A DNA stretch of 37,598 nt from Planctomycetaceae bacterium. Its GTDB lineage: Bacteria; Planctomycetota; Planctomycetia; Planctomycetales; Planctomycetaceae. The notes under the pieces are model-generated. The model saw nothing but the letters and a program-made list of their open reading frames with translations. It was not told where the DNA came from and ran no database searches. The position numbers were made by a program, and so were the translations under genes. This document shows, piece by piece, positions 8,404 to 15,071 of the stretch (positions are counted from its first letter, which is position 1; every line of letters starts with the position of its first letter). The stretch spans positions 1-37,598 of the forward strand of contig JANQQW010000048.1 of the NCBI GenBank assembly GCA_028284885.1. The letters are read 5' to 3'.

Positions 8404-8612
8404 GCTCCCTTTCGATTCAGGCGAGACTGCGAAGTCCCCGGCGCGCGTCGGCTTGTAACTCCGGGGCTTGTCCCTCTTGTAAGGGCTGCAAGATTCGGGG
8501 TCGAAGCGAACGAACCACGATTTCCGTGACGGCACACCGGCGGTCGCATCGCCCCGCGGTGCCGACACTTACGGCCGCTCACCGAAGATTCTCGCGATTC
8601 CCGCGACCCGTT

Positions 8613-8627
8613 TGGCACCCCGGTTGC
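8613..8627 (+). promoter_or_regulatory. Sigma-54 (RpoN) -24/-12 promoter
   Basis: TGGCAC (8613-8618), five bases, then TTGC (8624-8627) matches the sigma-54 consensus TGGCAC-N5-TTGC exactly. The invariant GG and GC are separated by the required ten bases. A T-rich stretch follows. Transcription would start near 8639. Sigma-54 promoters need an upstream activator; no activator gene is in the window. No protein-coding gene begins soon downstream, only the structured region that ends in the terminator at 8788. Confidence 0.75.
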
Positions 8628-8638
8628 TTTTCTACTTC

Positions 8639-8834
8639 CCCGGAGAGTGAGAGAGGCCCGAGTGAGCCACGGTCGTCTTTTGGGACCGAAATCACTCGTG
8701 TGCGAGGGACCTGAGAGACCCCTCGTACGACCCTTCCGGCCGTTGGAGAGCGGCCAACATCCCACCTATTTGCTTCCCCTCCCTTGACCGGGCCACGAGG
8801 ATCCCCGCATCCTCGTGGCCCGGTTTCCTTTTGT
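8639..8834 (+). ncRNA. Candidate sigma-54-dependent small RNA (~195 nt)
   Basis: The segment lies between a consensus sigma-54 promoter and a perfect intrinsic terminator and carries no credible open frame. It can form stem A (CGAGTGA 8659-8665 with TCACTCG 8692-8698) enclosing an inner stem CGGTC/GACCG (8670-8674, 8684-8688). Stem B is GTGCGAGGG 8700-8708 with CCCTCGTAC 8720-8728, including one G-U pair. Stem C is GGCCG 8738-8742 with CGGCC 8751-8755. A pyrimidine-rich, probably unpaired stretch (8760-8785, including CTTCCCCTCCC) precedes the terminator and would be complementary to Shine-Dalgarno-type sequences. A regulatory RNA that acts on mRNA starts is the natural guess. I do not recognise it as a known RNA family. 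Confidence 0.6.
8788..8834 (+). terminator. Strong rho-independent terminator
   Basis: CCGGGCCACGAGGAT (8788-8802) and its exact complement (8809-8823) form a 15-bp perfect stem with a six-base loop, followed by TTTCCTTTT (8824-8832). It is the best intrinsic terminator in the window. It is more likely to end the sigma-54 transcript than the transglutaminase mRNA, whose stop is 450 bases away. Confidence 0.85.
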
Positions 8835-8849
8835 TGGTTCGCTTCGCTC

Positions 8850-8880
8850 GTGTTCCGCCGTCTTCCTGACGGCCGAACAC
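8850..8880. repeat. Hairpin downstream of the terminator
   Basis: GTGTTC and GCCGTC (8850-8862) pair with GACGGC and GAACAC (8868-8880), giving 12 pairs around one mismatch and a five-base loop. No T-run follows. The flanks contain repeated CGCTCG words. The function is unknown. Confidence 0.5.
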
Positions 8881-8958
8881 GGCTCCGCTCACGAGGCCGC
8901 TCCGCTCGCGGTTTCCCTACCCGCTCGCTGCGCGGGGGCGTGGTCCTTCCCCAACCAA

Positions 8959-9040
8959 CCGAACACCGAAAACCGAAAACCGAAAACGCCTGCCAAGTCC
9001 CCAGTTCCGAACCCCCAGCCCCCAGTTCTCGCCCCCGACC
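8959..9040. repeat. 7-bp-period repeat (CCGAAAA and CCCCAGT families)
   Basis: Consecutive units CCGAACA, CCGAAAA, CCGAAAA and CCGAAAA (8959-8986) are followed, after about 12 bases, by CCCCAGT, TCCGAAC, CCCCAGC, CCCCAGT and TCTCGCC (8999-9033). The units differ in sequence but keep a seven-base step. The array lies about 70 bases upstream of the transporter start at 9108. Confidence 0.8.
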
Positions 9041-9107
9041 CGATTGCCGCGTTCCCCACTCAACGGCTACCGTCTCCCATCAGCGTCCACCTCCACGAGA
9101 ACTCCCC

Positions 9108-10379
9108 GTGTCCGAGCCACGTCGTCGCAATCTGCTGGCCTTGGTCGGGCCGGGGCTGCTGGTGGCGGCGACGGGGGTCGGGGCGGGCGACCTCGCGACC
9201 GGGGCGTTCACCGGGCGGGAACTGGGAACGGCCATCCTGTGGGCCGTCGTCGTCGGGGCGGGGGTCAAGTACGTCCTCAGTGAAGGCCTCACGCGGTGGC
9301 AACTCGCCACGCGGACGACGATCCTCGAGGGCGCGTGCACGAAGCTCGGGCCGGTCGTCCGCCACGGGTTCCTCGTGTACCTGCTCGTCTGGACGTTCGG
9401 CGTGGCGGCCGCGTTGATGAGTGCCTGCGGCGTGGCGGCCCACGCCCTCGTCCCGGTTGGGGACGCCGTCGCCGACAAGCAGCTCTACGGCCTGCTGCAC
9501 AGCCTCGTCGCCGTCGGGCTCGTCTTCCTCGGCGGCTACAAGCTGTTCGAGAAGGTGATGAGCGTCTGCATCGCCGTCATGTTCGTCACGGTGATCTCGA
9601 CCGCGGTCGCCATCGGCCCGGCCTGGGGCGAGATTCTCACCGGTCTGTTCGTGCCGTCGATTCCGAAGTGGAACGGCGGGGGCATCGAGTGGACCGTCGC
9701 CCTGCTGGGCGGCGTGGGCGGAACGCTGACGATCATCTCCTACGGCTACTGGATCCGCGAGGAGCAGCGGGACGGCATCGACGAACTCCCGGCCTGTCGT
9801 TGGGATCTCGCCACGGGCTACGGCATGACGGCCCTGTTCGGCATGGGCATGGTCGTCGTCGGGGCGACCTCCAAGCCGGACAGTTCGGCGAAGGGGGCGG
9901 CCCTCGTGCTCGACATCGCGGAGCACATCGGCCGGAGCCCCGCACTCGGCACGTTCGCCCCGGTCGCCGAGTGGGCCTTCCTGATCGGAGCGTGGTGCGC
10001 CGTCTTCAGCAGCCTGTTCGGCGTCTGGCAGTGCACGCCGTACTTCTTCGCCGACTACTGGCGGATCGCCTCGGGCAACCCGAACGCCCCGCCGGTCGAC
10101 ACGAGGTCCTGGACGTACCGCGGCTACCTGGTCGCGATGGGGACCGTCCCGGCCGTCGGGCTGTTCGTGGACTTCAAGTTCGTCCAGAAGTGGAACGCCA
10201 TCTGGGGGGCGCTCGTCATCCCGCTGCTCGCGGTCTTCCTGCTGGTGCTCAACGGTCGGCGGGAGTGGGTCGGCGAGCGGAACCGCAACTCCGTCGTCAC
10301 GATCGTGTTGCTCGGCCTGGCGGTCGCCTTCTTCGCGGTCTTCCTGACGCTCGGCGTCCAGAAGCGGCTCGTCGGGTGA
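9108..10379 (+). CDS. Nramp-type transporter, divergent
   Basis: A 423-residue inner-membrane protein with about eleven hydrophobic segments and the layout of the Nramp (SLC11) family: NLLALVGPGLLVAATGVGAG at the N-terminus, a long helix around GGTLTIISYGYWIREEQRDG, and a terminal helix pair. In classical Mn/Fe carriers TM1 carries DPGN and TM6 carries an M-P-H motif. Here TM1 reads GVGAGD and the TM6 region reads SYGYWIREE, so both metal-binding motifs are missing and manganese transport should not be assumed. The start is GTG at 9108. Its stop codon directly abuts the stop codon of the minus-strand oxidoreductase (10379/10380), so the two genes converge with no gap. Confidence 0.8.
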   Translation: MSEPRRRNLLALVGPGLLVAATGVGAGDLATGAFTGRELGTAILWAVVVGAGVKYVLSEGLTRWQLATRTTILEGACTKLGPVVRHGFLVYLLVWTFGVAAALMSACGVAAHALVPVGDAVADKQLYGLLHSLVAVGLVFLGGYKLFEKVMSVCIAVMFVTVISTAVAIGPAWGEILTGLFVPSIPKWNGGGIEWTVALLGGVGGTLTIISYGYWIREEQRDGIDELPACRWDLATGYGMTALFGMGMVVVGATSKPDSSAKGAALVLDIAEHIGRSPALGTFAPVAEWAFLIGAWCAVFSSLFGVWQCTPYFFADYWRIASGNPNAPPVDTRSWTYRGYLVAMGTVPAVGLFVDFKFVQKWNAIWGALVIPLLAVFLLVLNGRREWVGERNRNSVVTIVLLGLAVAFFAVFLTLGVQKRLVG

Positions 10380-11453
10380 TCAGCCGGCGGCTCGCAGCAG
10401 ATCCGTGAACACGGCGTGCGGGCCGACCGGGCCGTCGGCTCGGCCGTTCCACGCGTGGTTCTCGACGGAGGCCTGCACCGCCTCGACGACACGCATCGCC
10501 GCGAGGGCGCGTCGCCCGTCGACGGTCGGCTCGGCTCCGGTCCGGATGCAGTGCACGAACTCACCGAGTTCGGCCGTCAACGCGTCCGCCGGCTCGGCGG
10601 TCGTCTCGTGGACCTCGATGAACTCGCCGATGATCCGATCCTTCAGCGAGGCGACGTCGGCTCCCGGCTTCGCGGCGAGGTCGAGCGGACTGGGGCCGTG
10701 GACCAGCTGGGCCGACGGCGAGTGGCGGACCACCTCGCGGGTCGTGAAGTCGACGTTCACGACGCCCGTCGTCGACCAAATCTGCATGGCCCGCTTGGCG
10801 GACGGGTGGCAGCGGCTGCTCGTCACGTCGGCGATGCAGCCGTTCTCGAACTCGATGCGGGCCTGCACCACGTCGTCGCTGCGGCCGAAGACCGAGACGC
10901 CGAACGCCTCGACACGGCAGACGGGCGAGTAGCCGACGAGGTCGAGCACGAGGTCGACGTCGTGGATCATCAGGTCGTGGGTGACGCCGATGTCGGTCGA
11001 CCGGAACGAGTACGGGGCGAGCCGCTCGGCCCGCACGTACTTCGCCTCGCCGACCGCCTGCTTCATCGCCGCGGTCGCCGGGTTGAACCGTTCGACGTGG
11101 CCGACCTGCAGCAACGTGCCGGTCTCGTCGGCCAGTCGGACGAGCCGCTCGGCCTCGGCGACGTTGAGCGCGATCGGCTTCTCGACCATCACCGGCACGC
11201 CGCGGCCGAGGAACACCGAGGCGACGGCGAGGTGGTAGGTGGTCGGGACGGCGATCGAGACGCCGTCGAGGTCCTCCGGCAGGTCGGCGAAGTCGGCGAC
11301 CCACTCGGTACCCTGCTGCTCGGCGACGCGGCGGCCGTTCTCCTCGTGTGGATCGGCGACGGCGACGAGCTCCACGTCGGGCAGACCGTTGAGGATGCGG
11401 GCGTGGTGACGTCCGAGGGCGCCCACGCCGACGACGGCGATGCGGGTGGTCAT
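10380..11453 (-). CDS. Gfo/Idh/MocA oxidoreductase, possible UDP-GlcNAc 3-dehydrogenase (GnnA-like)
   Basis: A 357-residue cytoplasmic NAD(P)-dependent oxidoreductase. The N-terminal Rossmann fold starts IAVVGVGALGRHHARIL. The family's EKP motif is visible in VMVEKPIALNVAEAE near residue 90-105, followed by VGHVERFNPA and the alpha/beta substrate domain. Its ATG overlaps the stop of lpxA by four bases, so it is the last gene of an ompH-lpxC-lpxA operon. GnnA, which oxidises the 3-position of UDP-GlcNAc for amide-linked lipid A, belongs to this family and works just before LpxA; the position suggests that role. No gnnB-type aminotransferase is adjacent, so the assignment is tentative. Confidence 0.85.
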   Translation of the reverse strand: MTTRIAVVGVGALGRHHARILNGLPDVELVAVADPHEENGRRVAEQQGTEWVADFADLPEDLDGVSIAVPTTYHLAVASVFLGRGVPVMVEKPIALNVAEAERLVRLADETGTLLQVGHVERFNPATAAMKQAVGEAKYVRAERLAPYSFRSTDIGVTHDLMIHDVDLVLDLVGYSPVCRVEAFGVSVFGRSDDVVQARIEFENGCIADVTSSRCHPSAKRAMQIWSTTGVVNVDFTTREVVRHSPSAQLVHGPSPLDLAAKPGADVASLKDRIIGEFIEVHETTAEPADALTAELGEFVHCIRTGAEPTVDGRRALAAMRVVEAVQASVENHAWNGRADGPVGPHAVFTDLLRAAG

Positions 11454-12319
11454 GCGGCTCTCCGCTGAGGCGGCTCCGTCTCCTCCGGCGAGGCGGCGGG
11501 CTGCGGCTGGTTGCGAACGGCCTCGCGGGCGCGGCCCTGCGAGCCCTCCCGCTGGCGTTCCAGGAAGTCGAGAAGGGTCGTCAGCTCGGGCGGCACGTCG
11601 CCGTCGATCTCCGCGAGCAGGAGTTCCCGGACGACGTCGAGCGGCTTGCAGTCCCGGTACAGCAGTCGGTGTGCTCGTTTGACGAGCGAGATCGTCTCGT
11701 TCGGAACGCCGCGGCGACGCATGCCGACGACGTTGATCGTCCGGATGGAGGGGTTGTCGCTGCCGGCCGCCAGCATGAACGGGGGGATGTCGTGCGGGAC
11801 GCGGCAGCCGCCGCTGACGAACGACAACGTGCCGAGCGACGAGAAGTGGTGGACGACCGAGTTGCCGGAGATGATCGCCCCGTCGTGCACGTGGACGTGT
11901 CCGCCGAGGAGGACGCCGTTGACGAGGATGGTGTCGTCGTAGACGTGGCAGTTGTGGGCGACGTGGCAGTTCGACATCAGCAGGTTGCGGTTGCCGATGC
12001 GGGTGACGTGGTCCTCCTTCTGGGCCCCGACGTTGACGGTGACCCCCTCGCGGAAGACGTTGGCGTCGCCGATCTCGAGGCTGGTGCCGCCGGGGACGAA
12101 GCTCTTGTCCTGCGGGTCGCCGCCGATGACCGTGCCGGGGTGGAAGACGTTCCGCTCGCCGATCGTCGTGTCGCCGATCAGGGCGACGTGGCTCTCGAGC
12201 CGGCAGCCGTTGCCGAGGCGGACCTCGGGTCCGACGCGGCAGAACGGTCCGATCTCGACGTCGCGGCCGATCTCGGCCCGGCGGTCGACGTCGGCGAATC
12301 GCGAGATGAAGGTGGGCAT
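11450..12319 (-). CDS. lpxA: UDP-N-acetylglucosamine acyltransferase LpxA
   Basis: LpxA transfers a 3-hydroxyacyl chain from acyl carrier protein to UDP-GlcNAc, the first step of lipid A synthesis in the cytoplasm. The N-terminal ~190 residues show hexapeptide repeats of a left-handed beta-helix (DVEIGPFCRVGPEVRLGNGC and similar). The sequence NLLMSNCHVAHNC aligns with the active-site region of E. coli LpxA, putting the catalytic histidine at H122. IRTINVVGMRRRGV is the usual start of the C-terminal helical domain. At 289 residues it is longer than the usual ~262 because of a glutamine/proline-rich tail. It lies 34 bases after lpxC. Confidence 0.93.
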   Translation of the reverse strand: MPTFISRFADVDRRAEIGRDVEIGPFCRVGPEVRLGNGCRLESHVALIGDTTIGERNVFHPGTVIGGDPQDKSFVPGGTSLEIGDANVFREGVTVNVGAQKEDHVTRIGNRNLLMSNCHVAHNCHVYDDTILVNGVLLGGHVHVHDGAIISGNSVVHHFSSLGTLSFVSGGCRVPHDIPPFMLAAGSDNPSIRTINVVGMRRRGVPNETISLVKRAHRLLYRDCKPLDVVRELLLAEIDGDVPPELTTLLDFLERQREGSQGRAREAVRNQPQPAASPEETEPPQRRAA

Positions 12320-12353
12320 GTTCGGTCCTTCGACGGGCGGGACTCGCGACGGC

Positions 12354-13235
12354 TCAGGCCGCTTCGCGGAGCACGCCTCGACAATGGGAGTTGCCGACCC
12401 GCCCGACCATGGCCCGGACGAGGTCGCGGTTGAGTTGGTGACCCGAGCGGCGGGCGACGAATCGGCCCTGCACGTCCGCCCCCAGCAGGGCGAAGTCGCC
12501 GACGCAGTCGAGCAGTTTGTGGCGGACGCACTCGTCCCGCCAGCGAAGTTCGTTGTCGACCGGACGGCCGTCCTCGCCGAAGACGAGCAGGTCGGCCGCG
12601 GTGGTTCGAGCCCCGTAGCCCTGCGAGCGGAGGAACGCGATCTCTTGCTCGAGCACGAACGTCCTCGCGGCCGCGAGACTCGTCGCGAACGACTCGGGCG
12701 TGACCTCGACCGACAGCGACTGCCGCGGGATCGGCCCGGGCCCGTAGTCCAGTTCGTAGACGATCTCGAAGACGTCCGACGGCTCGGCGAGCACGTCGGC
12801 CGTCCCGTCGGGCGAGGTGACGACGACCGGCTCCACGACGGCGAACGTCGTGCGGCTCTGCGGCTGTTTGACGATGCCGGCCTGCTCGAGTGCTTCGACG
12901 ATCGACCTGGCCGACCCGTCGAAGCCCGGACACTCGGGTCCGTCGATCTCGACGAGGCAGTTGTCGATCTCGAGCCCGGCGAGGGCGGCGAGCACGTGCT
13001 CGGTCATCTCGACGACGGCGTCGCCGTTCGCGACGGCCGTACGGCGGTGCCGGTCGACGGCGTACGCGATTGTGGCGGGGATCGCCTCGGAGCCGGGCAG
13101 GTCGGTCCGCCGGAACGCCCGGCCGTGACCGGGCGGCGCGGGGAGGAACCGCAGGACGACGTCGGCCGCGGAGAACAGGGCAACGCCCTGCAGCTCCACG
13201 GCCTGTTCGATCGTTCGTTCTGCTCGACTGCCCAT
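12354..13235 (-). CDS. lpxC: UDP-3-O-acyl-N-acetylglucosamine deacetylase LpxC
   Basis: Zinc-dependent deacetylase, the committed step of lipid A synthesis. The catalytic/metal-binding residues are all present: E79 and H80 in MTEHVLAALAG, H239 and D243 in RHKLLDCVGDFAL, and H266 in SGHQLNRDL. The length of 293 residues is near the usual ~305. The start is ATG at 13235. It lies in an operon with ompH upstream and lpxA downstream; lpxD and fabZ, often found in such clusters, are not in the window. Confidence 0.93.
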   Translation of the reverse strand: MGSRAERTIEQAVELQGVALFSAADVVLRFLPAPPGHGRAFRRTDLPGSEAIPATIAYAVDRHRRTAVANGDAVVEMTEHVLAALAGLEIDNCLVEIDGPECPGFDGSARSIVEALEQAGIVKQPQSRTTFAVVEPVVVTSPDGTADVLAEPSDVFEIVYELDYGPGPIPRQSLSVEVTPESFATSLAAARTFVLEQEIAFLRSQGYGARTTAADLLVFGEDGRPVDNELRWRDECVRHKLLDCVGDFALLGADVQGRFVARRSGHQLNRDLVRAMVGRVGNSHCRGVLREAA

Positions 13236-13266
13236 CGAAGTTCGCCTCGCCCTCTGCGAACGTGCG

Positions 13267-13290
13267 TCACCGGCGAGCGGCCGCCGGTGA
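13267..13290. repeat. Perfect hairpin between ompH and lpxC
   Basis: TCACCGGC (13267-13274) and GCCGGTGA (13283-13290) form an 8-bp perfect stem with an eight-base loop in the 79-base gap between ompH and lpxC. There is no T-run on either strand. It may be an mRNA processing or stability element that uncouples ompH levels from lpxC. Confidence 0.5.
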
Positions 13291-13314
13291 CGCGAACCCT
13301 CGACCTCGCGGCGG

Positions 13315-13941
13315 TCAGTTGCCGCGCGGCGGGGTCGGACGGAACTTCTTGTTGAGGTAGTTGACGATCGGCGTGGTGATGTCGTCTTCCTCGCGGTTGT
13401 AGACGACGAGCTGGTTCAGCTTCTGGATGACGACCTGCGGCGGCTGGCCGTCCTCGCCGAGGTCCTCGCTGCTGTAGCGGAGCACCAGCGTGTACTTGTA
13501 GTAGCTCGCGTACTTGGAGACGGCGTCCTGGACTTCCTCGTAGATCTCGCGGTAGATGGCCGCTTCCTTACGGGCCAGTTCGACCTGCGTCTTCGTGCGG
13601 AGCACCTGGAGCTGGGCGTTGTTGTTGAGGATGTCGGTCTCGAGCTGCTCCCGCTGCGTGGTGCCCGGCTTGTATTCCTTCAGGCTCGCCTGAAGTTCCT
13701 TGGTCTTCTCGGTCAGCGCCTTCATACGCTGCGTGGTCGACTCGACCTCGGCCTTCAGCGACTCGGTCTTCACCTTGAACTTCTCGTAGTTCTTGAAGAC
13801 CTCCGCCATGTCGATCAGGCCGACCTTGTGCGGGACCGGAGCGGCCGCCGGGGCGCCGGACTGGCCACGGGAGGTGCTGGCGAACAGGCCGAGGCCCGCC
13901 ACGAGCGCGACGAGGGACGTCGAGAGGATGGCTTTCTTCAC
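13315..13941 (-). CDS. OmpH/Skp family periplasmic chaperone
   Basis: A 208-residue secreted protein with an N-terminal signal peptide (VKKAILSTSLVALVAGLGLF, ending near SRGQSG). Then VGLIDMAEVFKNYEKF, the typical beta strand at the start of Skp/OmpH, leads into a long charged coiled coil (about residues 55-160). Skp-type chaperones hold unfolded outer-membrane proteins in the periplasm. GTG at 13941 was chosen because AAGGAG lies eight bases upstream and it places the signal peptide at the start; the frame is open further upstream. It is the first gene of the lpxC-lpxA operon. Confidence 0.88.
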   Translation of the reverse strand: MKKAILSTSLVALVAGLGLFASTSRGQSGAPAAAPVPHKVGLIDMAEVFKNYEKFKVKTESLKAEVESTTQRMKALTEKTKELQASLKEYKPGTTQREQLETDILNNNAQLQVLRTKTQVELARKEAAIYREIYEEVQDAVSKYASYYKYTLVLRYSSEDLGEDGQPPQVVIQKLNQLVVYNREEDDITTPIVNYLNKKFRPTPPRGN

Positions 13942-14040
13942 GGCGAGGCACTCCTTTGCGAAGCCGAAGTGAGCCGTTCGGGTGCCCTTCGTGGGCGGAA
14001 CGGCCGTGTGGAGAGGTGAGGATTCTCGGACAGGGGCGGG

Positions 14041-14069
14041 ACTTTGCCAGAGTCGGGCGAACGCGTCAA
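14041..14069 (-). promoter_or_regulatory. Candidate sigma-70-type promoter of the ompH-lpxC-lpxA operon
   Basis: On the minus strand TTGACG (14069-14064) and CAAAGT (14046-14041) are separated by 17 bases. The -35 matches five of six consensus positions; the -10 is weak. The predicted start near 14034 gives a leader of about 90 bases before the ompH start. It lies in the 261-base gap between the methyltransferase stop and ompH, where no gene is seen. Confidence 0.45.
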
Positions 14070-14202
14070 TACGAGTGCGGCCGTCCGGCGCGGTCCACGC
14101 CGGAGACCGGACGTGGACGAAGAGGGTCATCGACCGTCCGAGGCCCGCGGGTGAGTTCGAACTGGGCGAAGTTTGACGATTCTGCGGATTGTCGGGGCGG
14201 GC

Positions 14203-15012
14203 TCAGGGCGTCCACAGTGCCGGGGGCTCGGCGGCCGTCGACGGGGCGGCCCTCGTGCGGCGGGCCTTCATCCGCAGGTACGGCGGAACGTACAGGCCCC
14301 GGTGGTGAAAGTCCCCGGGCGAGGCGTTCGGGTCGCCGCGGTACGGCTCGCTGAGCGCCTCGATCACGAAGCCCGCCTCGCAGAGGCCGCCGACGAGTTC
14401 CTCCCAGCGGTGCAGGTACTCGACGGTCCGGTCCTCGCGGTACGACCGGTCCGGCACGTCGGGCAGCGGACCGTCCCGGTAGTACTCCAGGCCGACGACG
14501 TACCGGTCCCGTTGGTCGCGGTGCGTGACCTGCAGGCTCGTCGGCTGCTTGTGCTGGCTCACGTACACGCCGCCCGGCTTCAGCACCCGGGCGACCTCGC
14601 GGTAGACGGCCAGAACGTCCGGCACGTAGCAGGTGCTCACCGGCTGGTGTACGACGTCGAAGACCGCGTCGCCCAGCACGTCGAGTTGGTCCATCGACGC
14701 CTCGACGACCTCCACGTCGTACCCGCGTCGCTCCGCCTCGCGGACGTCGAGCGCGAGCATGCCCGGGCTGAGGTCGACGACCGTCACCTTCGCCCCGGCA
14801 GCGGCGTACAGGATCGACTGCCACCCCCCGCCCGCCGCGAGGCAGAGCACCTTCAGCCCGTGCACGCTCTTCGGCAGCCAGCCCCGCCCGTCCAGCACCT
14901 CCAGCGGCCGGGCGCACTCGTCGTCGGAGGCGACCTTCGCGAAGTTGCTGCCGGACGCGACGAGCCGGTTCCAGGCCGCACGGTTGCGGCCACGATACGA
15001 AGGTTGGGTCAC
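14203..15012 (-). CDS. Class I SAM-dependent methyltransferase
   Basis: A 269-residue cytoplasmic protein. Motif I is KVLCLAAGGGWQ followed by the acidic VTVVDLSPGML. The post-motif segments FDVVHQP and VARVLKPGGVYVSQHKQP are typical of class I methyltransferases of the Methyltransf_11/25 type. The substrate is unknown. The best start is GTG at 15012, which lies inside the heptamer repeat 15009-15071; no good ribosome-binding site precedes it. It follows the SSS symporter on the same strand and may be co-transcribed with it. Confidence 0.8.
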   Translation of the reverse strand: MTQPSYRGRNRAAWNRLVASGSNFAKVASDDECARPLEVLDGRGWLPKSVHGLKVLCLAAGGGWQSILYAAAGAKVTVVDLSPGMLALDVREAERRGYDVEVVEASMDQLDVLGDAVFDVVHQPVSTCYVPDVLAVYREVARVLKPGGVYVSQHKQPTSLQVTHRDQRDRYVVGLEYYRDGPLPDVPDRSYREDRTVEYLHRWEELVGGLCEAGFVIEALSEPYRGDPNASPGDFHHRGLYVPPYLRMKARRTRAAPSTAAEPPALWTP

Positions 15013-15071
15013 AGCGGAGAGCCGAGAGCGGAAAGCCGGAGACTGAATGCTGACCGCTGACGGCCGATCGC
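15009..15071. repeat. Perfectly phased 7-bp repeat array filling an intergenic gap
   Basis: Nine consecutive seven-base units with no break: TCACAGC, GGAGAGC, CGAGAGC, GGAAAGC, CGGAGAC, TGAATGC, TGACCGC, TGACGGC and CGATCGC. Every unit ends in C and most end in GC. The array fills the whole gap between the symporter stop (TGA, complement of 15072-15074) and the methyltransferase start (GTG at 15012-15010), and the start codon is inside the first unit. Confidence 0.85.

Noticed and set aside
8784-9107. Earlier start for the Nramp-like gene
   Set aside because: The extension would begin in the terminator stem and run through the hairpin and repeat; it has no membrane-protein character.
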